Part shown: piece by piece, positions 36,699 to 41,735 of the stretch | Numbering within the stretch: the first letter of the stretch is position 1 | How the letters are laid out: each line of letters starts with the position of its first letter | Source of the DNA: Phycisphaerales bacterium | GTDB lineage: Bacteria; Planctomycetota; Phycisphaerae; Tepidisphaerales; Tepidisphaeraceae | Direction of reading: 5' to 3' | Length of the DNA stretch: 41,735 bases | Assembly (NCBI GenBank): GCA_020847545.1 | Contig: JADLBV010000042.1 | Coordinates: 1-41,735 of the forward strand | Program-made: the position numbers and the translations under genes | Notes under the pieces: model-generated | Seen by the model: only the letters and a program-made list of their open reading frames with translations | Told to the model about the DNA's origin: nothing | Database searches by the model: none

Positions 36699-36710
36699 TC
36701 CCTCAGCCAC

Positions 36711-37559
36711 TCAGGCCGTCAATACTTCCAACAACTGTTTCAAATCCGACTCCTGCGGATCATCCGGATTGTTTTTCAGGTAACGGTTCAGCCACACCCC
36801 CGCCGCCTCCATCATCCCGCACCGCGCCAGCACCAGCGCCAGATCTCGCTGTAACCGGCTCTCCCGTGGCCACAGCAACATCTCCAGCTCCAACATCGCC
36901 GCCACATCGGTGTATCGCTCGGCCGCCCCATAGTTGGCCAGCAGATTCTGCAACATCCGCGTCAACCAGTGCCGGTTGGTCGCCGGCTGCAACAGATCGC
37001 TCGACCACTCCACTTCCTGCCCAAAAATCTCCACCAACCGGTCATGCGCCTCATCGGCCGTCAAAATTCGCCCGCGGGCAAATGGATCCACCAGCATCGC
37101 CCCGTCTCCTGCATCCACACCCACCAGAAAATGCCCCGGCAGCGCCACCCCCCAGGCCCTGATCCCCAGTCGCTGTGCCACCGACTTGTAGATCAAACTC
37201 AACGTGATCGGCAACCCGCGCCGCGACTGCAGGACGGAGGGCAAAAAACTGTTCGACTCCGAATAATAACTCTCCGTATCCCCCACAAACCCAAGCTCAT
37301 CAAACAGATGTTCATGCAGATGCGCCAACAACGCCTGCGGTTGAGGGCCGCGCACGCGCGAACAGACCGCATCGGCCATCCCCTGCAACTGCCCATCCAC
37401 CTCCGCCGGCTTGACCTCCTTCATCTGGTGCATCGCAATCGCCACCGCCCCGCCGACCAGCGCCCCGGGCGATTCAATGTGTTTAATCTGTTTGGAAAGC
37501 AGCCGAAACGAGCCGGTTGCACAGCACAATGGCAACGATGGGGAAAGTGATGGCCGCAT
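36711..37559 (-). CDS. SirB1-family transglutaminase-like protein with TPR tail
   Basis: 282 residues from the ATG at 37559, chosen because GGAG lies about 10 nt upstream; a GTG three codons earlier is in frame. The Transglut_core2 block is clear: YYSESNSFLPSVLQSRRGLPITLSLIYKSVAQRLGIRAWGVALPGHFLVGVD, followed by DPFARGRILTADEAHDRL. The C-terminal ~80 residues have TPR-like helices (LANYGAAERYTDVAAMLELEMLLWP and RDLALVLARCGMMEAAGVWLNRYL). The family is widespread but its reaction is not established; the catalytic Cys of true transglutaminases is not evident. Confidence 0.8.
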   Translation of the reverse strand: MRPSLSPSLPLCCATGSFRLLSKQIKHIESPGALVGGAVAIAMHQMKEVKPAEVDGQLQGMADAVCSRVRGPQPQALLAHLHEHLFDELGFVGDTESYYSESNSFLPSVLQSRRGLPITLSLIYKSVAQRLGIRAWGVALPGHFLVGVDAGDGAMLVDPFARGRILTADEAHDRLVEIFGQEVEWSSDLLQPATNRHWLTRMLQNLLANYGAAERYTDVAAMLELEMLLWPRESRLQRDLALVLARCGMMEAAGVWLNRYLKNNPDDPQESDLKQLLEVLTA

Positions 37560-37718
37560 GATGCTCACTCCGGTCAGCCGCAGTCATTCCTTATCGGCCA
37601 ACCACCGTGAACTCATGCAGATTCCGTGCCGTGGATGGAAAAATGTGTTAAATCCTCCCAAATGAACCCTGCGTCAATCGGTTTTTTCGCGTTTTAGCAT
37701 CGATATTTCAAATTACGA

Positions 37719-38012
37719 TCAGATGGACGAAGCTTGCCCCATCGCCTGTTTCCAGTTGCGGTGGATGCCGCGGGCGAGTTGGATCAGTTCGCTTCGGCGG
37801 AGTCGGCCGATGAGCTGGTCGGTCTTGAGTTGCAGTTTTTGCAATGTCTGCTCGATGGCCTGCGGGCAGACGCCGGTTGTCTGAACCGATTGTTGCAGCA
37901 CCTCATTGAGGGGCTGGTGGGGATGCAGAAACTGGTTGTCGGTAAGGAATGCCAGAATCGTCTCGGCCGGCAGGATTTTACTTGATTGTTCGATGGTTGG
38001 TGTTGTGGACAT
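37719..38012 (-). CDS. Small protein of unknown function
   Basis: 97 residues from the ATG at 38012 (MSTTPTIEQSS), chosen because AGGGA lies about 7 nt upstream; the frame continues 7 codons further without support. It is helix-rich and polar, with no signal peptide or membrane segment: PAETILAFLTDNQFLHP, NEVLQQSVQTTGVCPQAIEQTLQKLQL, and a basic end SELIQLARGIHRNWKQAM. I do not recognise the family. It is divergent from nuoA across a 146-nt region containing a 10-bp perfect inverted repeat, so the two may share control. Confidence 0.6.
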   Translation of the reverse strand: MSTTPTIEQSSKILPAETILAFLTDNQFLHPHQPLNEVLQQSVQTTGVCPQAIEQTLQKLQLKTDQLIGRLRRSELIQLARGIHRNWKQAMGQASSI

Positions 38013-38058
38013 TGGGCTTCCCTGTTGATTCACTTGGGATTATAGGCCCGCTCCTTGG

Positions 38059-38097
38059 CCCGTGGCCACCGGGGGGATGAAAATAATTGGCCACGGG
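38059..38097. promoter_or_regulatory. 10-bp perfect inverted repeat in the nuoA divergent region
   Basis: CCCGTGGCCA (38059-38068) and TGGCCACGGG (38088-38097) are perfect inverted repeats with a 19-nt spacer. The right half covers the -35 hexamer of the proposed nuoA promoter. It could be a two-site operator or a hairpin in the opposite transcript. Confidence 0.5.
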
Positions 38098-38115
38098 GGT
38101 GAATTTCGATAAAAT
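38087..38115 (+). promoter_or_regulatory. Sigma-70-type promoter for nuoA
   Basis: TTGGCC (38087-38092), 17-nt spacer, TAAAAT (38110-38115); four and five of six matches. The start would be near 38122, giving a 37-nt leader before the ATG at 38159. Confidence 0.45.
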
Positions 38116-38158
38116 GCACCCTGTTCCATGTGGAACGATCGTGCGGGAGGTTCTGCCA

Positions 38159-38638
38159 ATGGAATTGTTATTGTCGGTCACGTTGTTTCTCTCCTTTGGC
38201 GCCTTCTTCGTCTTTTTGAATTTGATGGTGGGGAAACTGGTTCGGCCCCGCCTCCCCAACCCCGACAAGGGGGCGGTCTACGAATGTGGCGAGGTGGGGA
38301 TCGGGCAGAGCTGGGTGCAGTTTGATCTGCGCTTTTACATCATCGCGCTGGTCTTTTTGATCTTTGATGTCGAGGTGGCGTTGTTTTATCCATGGGCGGT
38401 CGCCTATGGAAGCGCTGCGGAATTGGCCGCCAGGGTGGGGATGAGCGCGTTTGATCTGCGCGTGGTGGCGCTGGTGGACATGCTCTTCTTCTTTGGTGTG
38501 TTGCTGGTGGGGTTCGCCTATCTGTGGCGGTTTGGATATCTGGATTGGGTGCGCTCGGCCGCTTCCAACAGTCTGAAAATCGACTATTCCCCCGGCATCG
38601 ACCTGCGCCACGAAGCCCGGGTGGATCGGCCCATCTGA
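38159..38638 (+). CDS. nuoA: NADH-quinone oxidoreductase subunit A
   Basis: 159 residues from the ATG at 38159, with GGGAGG 8 nt upstream; the frame is open for 24 codons before this but lacks support. Three membrane helices (about 3-24, 59-78 and 98-120) and the subunit A signature: YECGE (41-45) and FYIIALVFLIFDVEVALFYPWA (about 59-80). In complex I it sits in the membrane arm beside the quinone site. The C-terminal tail (~40 residues, SLKIDYSPGIDLRHEAR) is longer than usual. No other nuo gene flanks it; the next gene, 3 nt downstream, is a GT-C/TPR membrane protein. Confidence 0.92.
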   Translation: MELLLSVTLFLSFGAFFVFLNLMVGKLVRPRLPNPDKGAVYECGEVGIGQSWVQFDLRFYIIALVFLIFDVEVALFYPWAVAYGSAAELAARVGMSAFDLRVVALVDMLFFFGVLLVGFAYLWRFGYLDWVRSAASNSLKIDYSPGIDLRHEARVDRPI

Positions 38639-38641
38639 TTT

Positions 38642-40444
38642 GTGTCGTTGAAACCCATACAACCCGCCGGTCGAGCGTGGCTGCCGCTGATCCTTTGTCT
38701 GCTGTTGGCGTTGGTTGCGATGGGGGGTGTCTGTGTCAATGATTTTACATCCTGGGATGATCCGCACACGCTGGCTTTTAATCCGTGGATCATCGATCCA
38801 TCCATTCAATCGCTGATCCACTATTGGCAACAACCGGCGATGGACCTGTACATCCCGGTGACTTATTCCCTTTGGGTGGTGGTCGCGGCCGTGGGAAGAT
38901 GGTTTGCCGATGCGCCATTGTCGGGACCAAATCCGCATCTGTTTCATGCGTTGAATCTGCTGGTTCATCTGGTGTGCGCGGGGTTGGTCTTCGCCCTTTT
39001 GCTGGAATTGTTTGAGAAACCCTGGACGGCCTTTGTCGGGGCGGTTGTTTTTGCCATTCATCCAGTTCAAGTAGAGGCGGTGGCGTGGGCATCGGGATTG
39101 AAGGATGTACTGGCGGCGACGCTGTCGATGGTTTCGATTCTTCTGGTGGTGCGCCAACTCAAACAATCAACCAAACCATTGATGAAAAGCCCCCGGTATT
39201 GGTTGGCGCTGCCGGCTTACGCGGCCGCGTTGCTGGCCAAACCATCGGCCGTGGTGACGCCGTTGGTTCTGGTGATCCTGGCGCGATGGGCGCTGAAGAT
39301 TTCGTGGCGGCGGGTGTTCATCGCGATTTGGCCGTGGGCAGTGCTGGCGATCCCGTGCATCATCTGGACCAAGCTGGCACAGCCGGCGGTCGTGGTGGCG
39401 GCCTCCAGTCCGGTCTGGGCAAGGCCGTTGGTGGCAGGCGATGCGCTGGGGTTTTATCTGATCAAACTTTTTTGGCCGGTTTGGTTGTGCGTGGATTATG
39501 GCCGAACCCCCGCGTGGGTGTTGTCGCAGGGTTGGAAAGAGGGGCAGTGGGGGATTCCGATTCTGGTTGTCATTGTTTTATGGCTGGTTCGTAAGCGGTT
39601 TGCGTGGGGGCTTGTTGGCGCGGCGATTTTTCTGGCCTCCCTGCTGCCGGTGCTGGGCTTGGTCCGATTTGATTTTCAGCATTATTCGACAACGGCCGAT
39701 CATTACCTCTATTTGCCCATGCTGGGGGTGGCGATTGGGGTTTGTGGCGTGACTCGACTGCGCGGGTGGTTGTGGCCGATGGTGGCGGCGATCGTTTTGA
39801 TGATGCTCTTGTCGATGGCACAGGTTCGCCATTGGCGGGAGACACCGGCGCTCTTCACCCGCGTCCTGGCGGTCAACCCGCGAAGCTGGGCCGCCCACAA
39901 CAGTCTATCCGCGTGGTTGCTGCAACAGGGTGATATTGACAAGGCTCAACATGAGGCGCAACTGGCGGTCAACATCAACCCCGACAGCGCCCCTTCGTGG
40001 GTCAATCTGGGGGCGGCGATGGCGTTGAAGAATGATTTATCCGGGGCGCGAATCGCCTATCAGCGCGCCATCGAGGTGAACCCTTCGGATGCGGTCCCCC
40101 ATGCGGCGATGGGTGGCTTGCTTGGCCAGCTCGGCCAGTTGGCCGAGGCCCGCCGGCATTGTTTGCTGGCCATCGAACTGGATGGAGAGCAACCCACCGC
40201 GTGGCTGAACCTTGGAACCATCGATGCGGCCGAGGAAAAATGGCCCGATGCCCGCAAACATCTGGCCCGCGCGGTGGAACTCGCCCCGCGCGATGTGCGC
40301 GCCCGCACCAATTACGCCATCGCCCTGATTTTGACCGGAGAACCTTCCATGGCCGAATCACAACTGCAACTTGCACTCTCCATCGACCCCGCCTTCCCCC
40401 CCGCCCGACAGACTTTGCAACAATTGCACACTCCTTCGCGATAA
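38642..40444 (+). CDS. TMTC-like GT-C membrane glycosyltransferase with C-terminal TPRs (second copy)
   Basis: 600 residues from GTG at 38642, 3 nt after nuoA. The layout matches the gene at 22851-24899: a first helix, a loop with SWDDPHTLAFNP (the acidic pair of GT-C enzymes), multiple helices, FAIHPVQVEAVAWASGLKDVL in place of the VHPIEVESVAWITERKN block, YSTTADHYLYLPMLG, and a C-terminal TPR stretch (about 410-600) of five or so repeats. The two proteins are clearly related but far diverged. No strong ribosome binding site is visible, so translation may depend on nuoA. Confidence 0.78.
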   Translation: MSLKPIQPAGRAWLPLILCLLLALVAMGGVCVNDFTSWDDPHTLAFNPWIIDPSIQSLIHYWQQPAMDLYIPVTYSLWVVVAAVGRWFADAPLSGPNPHLFHALNLLVHLVCAGLVFALLLELFEKPWTAFVGAVVFAIHPVQVEAVAWASGLKDVLAATLSMVSILLVVRQLKQSTKPLMKSPRYWLALPAYAAALLAKPSAVVTPLVLVILARWALKISWRRVFIAIWPWAVLAIPCIIWTKLAQPAVVVAASSPVWARPLVAGDALGFYLIKLFWPVWLCVDYGRTPAWVLSQGWKEGQWGIPILVVIVLWLVRKRFAWGLVGAAIFLASLLPVLGLVRFDFQHYSTTADHYLYLPMLGVAIGVCGVTRLRGWLWPMVAAIVLMMLLSMAQVRHWRETPALFTRVLAVNPRSWAAHNSLSAWLLQQGDIDKAQHEAQLAVNINPDSAPSWVNLGAAMALKNDLSGARIAYQRAIEVNPSDAVPHAAMGGLLGQLGQLAEARRHCLLAIELDGEQPTAWLNLGTIDAAEEKWPDARKHLARAVELAPRDVRARTNYAIALILTGEPSMAESQLQLALSIDPAFPPARQTLQQLHTPSR

Positions 40445-40493
40445 AGACTTATGCCGAGGCTTCCAACGCTTTAGCCGCACTGCTGGCAACGCA

Positions 40494-40844
40494 TCAACCG
40501 AAGATGGCGCCATAGAACAGGCCGAAGATAATCGCGGCCACGGTGAATGCGCCGATGAATCCGATCACCATCACCTTCACCAGTGCAAACAGCACCGCAC
40601 CGGCAATGATGCCGGCGGGCATCGAGCGGGTGATCGCCAACACCAATCCCACCACCGCGCCAAACACTGCCCCCAGAACCCCCGCGCTGATCAACGAAGT
40701 CGGCAGGCCATATCGGGCCGTTTCACGCGACTTGAAGAAAAAGTGGTCGATCAGAATGATCACCACGAAAATGATGACCCCGGACAACGCGCCTGATGCG
40801 ATGGCACTGAGCGTTGGTTTGTTGGGTGTTGATTGAACGGCCAT
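40494..40844 (-). CDS. Small glycine/alanine-rich membrane protein
   Basis: 116 residues from the ATG at 40844, set by GGAGG 8 nt upstream. Three or four helices: about 14-33 (ALSGVIIFVVIILIDHFFF), 48-67 (LISAGVLGAVFGAVVGLVLA), 73-92 and 95-115, rich in Gly and Ala and with few charges apart from a basic loop KSRETARYG. The Gly-rich helices suggest tight packing. No family recognised. The 49 nt between it and the convergent GT-C gene show nothing else. Confidence 0.68.
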   Translation of the reverse strand: MAVQSTPNKPTLSAIASGALSGVIIFVVIILIDHFFFKSRETARYGLPTSLISAGVLGAVFGAVVGLVLAITRSMPAGIIAGAVLFALVKVMVIGFIGAFTVAAIIFGLFYGAIFG

Positions 40845-40893
40845 GACAATAACCTCCGGAGTAAGAGGAACCGGTCGCGGCATTCACGAAGAT

Positions 40894-40927
40894 GAAAAAA
40901 GATCATAACAGCCAATTATCTGTTATG
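40894..40927 (-). terminator. Rho-independent-type terminator after the AIG2-like gene
   Basis: On the minus strand CATAACAG and CTGTTATG (40927-40920 and 40911-40904) form a perfect 8-bp stem with an 8-nt loop, followed by ATCTTTTTT (to about 40895). The stem is AT-rich, so it may be weak; it could alternatively be an operator for the downstream small membrane protein. Confidence 0.45.
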
Positions 40928-40948
40928 CCAGAAAAAGATTGATATTTT

Positions 40949-41491
40949 TTACAGCCTTGCCGCCGCATCCCCTTGGCCGGGTGGACGGGGCTTTCGGCCC
41001 GCTTGGGTGCTGAAACTCTGCAAATAGGAGATCCACATCATCGACAACCCGATCCCATAGGCCCCTTGAATCATCAGGTCCATGTAGTGGCGGGTCGGGG
41101 GGATGTGGTATTTTTCGGCGGTGATCCCCTGATAGGTGATCGCTTTGATCGGTTCGGGGCGCGCCTGCGGCGTCACCAGGACTTCGATGCGGCGATAAGT
41201 CCCGATCTCCCGGCCGGAGGCGTCAACCCTTCGGTCCACCTTCTGGTCGAGCATTCGCAGGTCCGATTCACTCAGGTCAAACAAAGCCCCGGCGACGTGC
41301 TTGCCCGGATCATAAATGATGTCCGCGATACCACCCCCCCAGTATTCGCTGTAGACCGAAAACCCCAGCCGGTAATTGTTCAGCAGCGCCGGCCTGGCCC
41401 CTTTCATGGGGACGGCGCGGTGTTGAAAATGCCGGCACCATTCCGCGACGGCGCGCACATTCAAGTTCGATCCGTACGCGAAGTACCACAT
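40949..41491 (-). CDS. Gamma-glutamylcyclotransferase-like (AIG2 fold) protein
   Basis: 180 residues from the ATG at 41491, where the family-typical start MWYFAYGSNL begins and AAGGA lies about 10 nt upstream; in-frame ATGs at 41530 and 41557 are possible. The YGSN motif, YRLGFSVYSEYWGGGIADII, VAGALFDLSESDLRMLDQKV and TYRRIEVLV follow the fold. In characterised enzymes the catalytic Glu lies in LDxxEG; here that position is Val (LDQKVD), so cyclotransferase activity is doubtful. A C-terminal Pro/Arg-rich tail is extra. Transcribed toward the small membrane protein. Confidence 0.75.
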   Translation of the reverse strand: MWYFAYGSNLNVRAVAEWCRHFQHRAVPMKGARPALLNNYRLGFSVYSEYWGGGIADIIYDPGKHVAGALFDLSESDLRMLDQKVDRRVDASGREIGTYRRIEVLVTPQARPEPIKAITYQGITAEKYHIPPTRHYMDLMIQGAYGIGLSMMWISYLQSFSTQAGRKPRPPGQGDAAARL

Positions 41492-41611
41492 GCCCGGCGA
41501 TTCCTTCCCCTTTGATTCGATCACCGGCATTTTGGAGCAAAACGCCTTCAAACGCAAAAATCCGTTAATGCGATTGGGATACTGACCAGGGCAATCGCAT
41601 TTATATTATTA

Positions 41612-41735
41612 GAGCGTGTTATGAACTTCCGCCGATTCCGGCGAATAGGCATTTGAGCATCAGAAACGCAAAGGCCGCATAATGCAGTCCGGCCAATGTC
41701 GCGGGTAAACGCTCGTAGTCCTTGGCCAGCCGACG
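41612..41735 (-). mobile_element. 3' end of a second insertion sequence (IS5-like), cut by the window edge
   Basis: The segment holds the transposase C-terminus and ends just beyond its stop. The likely terminus is at 41612, where GAGCGTGTTATGAACTT follows a TTA that may be the target site. This terminal sequence does not match the left-edge IS terminus, so the two edges probably carry different elements. Confidence 0.6.
41619..41735 (-). CDS. IS5-like transposase, C-terminal fragment (partial)
   Basis: The last 38 codons and stop are present, beginning RRLAKDYERLPATLAGLHYA. The (K/R)R(L/W)xxDYERLPxTxAGLHxxAFAxLMLK pattern is a hallmark of the C-terminus of IS5-group DDE transposases, after the catalytic Glu helix. 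The frame is open to the window edge. It ends in CLFAGIGGSS. The start lies outside the window. Confidence 0.72.
   Translation of the reverse strand, partial: RRLAKDYERLPATLAGLHYAAFAFLMLKCLFAGIGGSS

Overview
This window looks like chromosomal DNA of a GC-rich, Gram-negative-type bacterium, most likely a planctomycete of the Phycisphaerae kind. The case is circumstantial: the protein style, TPR-tailed GT-C membrane glycosyltransferases, an RND/MMPL exporter of the hopanoid type, SpoVR, and intergenic families of short repeats (CACAGAG units, a 14-bp unit, AAAATCAA-like and ACAAGGAG-like units) that I associate from memory with planctomycetes and other environmental bacteria. No rRNA or tRNA is present to settle the taxonomy. 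Both edges run into pieces of insertion-sequence transposases, so the window is probably a contig that ends in IS repeats.

Layout. 1-122: 5' end of an IS element, which forms the 3' boundary of a transport operon. 89-8962 (minus strand): an oligopeptide-type ABC transporter with two OppB-OppC permease pairs, one membrane-anchored binding protein and one OppD-OppF ATPase pair; just upstream on the same strand are an SDR protein and an Ldh2-type dehydrogenase (9089-11036). 11219-12085: TPR lipoprotein. 12368-17477 (plus): a tight operon from a near-consensus promoter, with argB, argF, a methyltransferase, a CpsB-type PHP phosphatase, tilS and a membrane-tethered HAD phosphatase. 17484-21749 (minus): an MMPL exporter behind spoVR. 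21869-22771: a TIM-barrel isomerase-like protein. 22851-30129: surface-glycan genes (a TMTC-like GT-C enzyme, three GT2 glycosyltransferases, a DUF2304 membrane protein, a methyltransferase) together with moaB and a small lipoprotein. 30283-33681: carB. 33666-36698: an AraC regulator divergent from two medium-chain dehydrogenases, with two palindromes between them. 36711-41491: a SirB1-type protein, a small orphan, an isolated nuoA followed by a second TMTC-like GT-C/TPR gene, a small membrane protein and an AIG2-fold protein. 41612-41735: 3' end of a second IS.

How it fits together. argB, argF and carB supply three steps of arginine synthesis, but carA, argC, argD, argG and argH are not here. 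The glycan genes look like a lipid-linked sugar route: the GT2/DUF2304 and GtrB-like proteins would load sugars on a polyprenyl carrier, and the two GT-C enzymes would use such donors outside the membrane. The most unusual non-coding content is three hairpin-forming CACAGAG elements, each placed just 3' of a stop codon. Two of these lie inside the transporter operon and share an identical 18-nt flank. A separate 14-bp tandem repeat encodes the last codons of one permease. I found no CRISPR array, phage or recognised defence system. The best candidates for something undescribed are the stop-codon-associated repeat elements, the double-permease transporter with its anchored binding protein, and the membrane-tethered HAD phosphatase.
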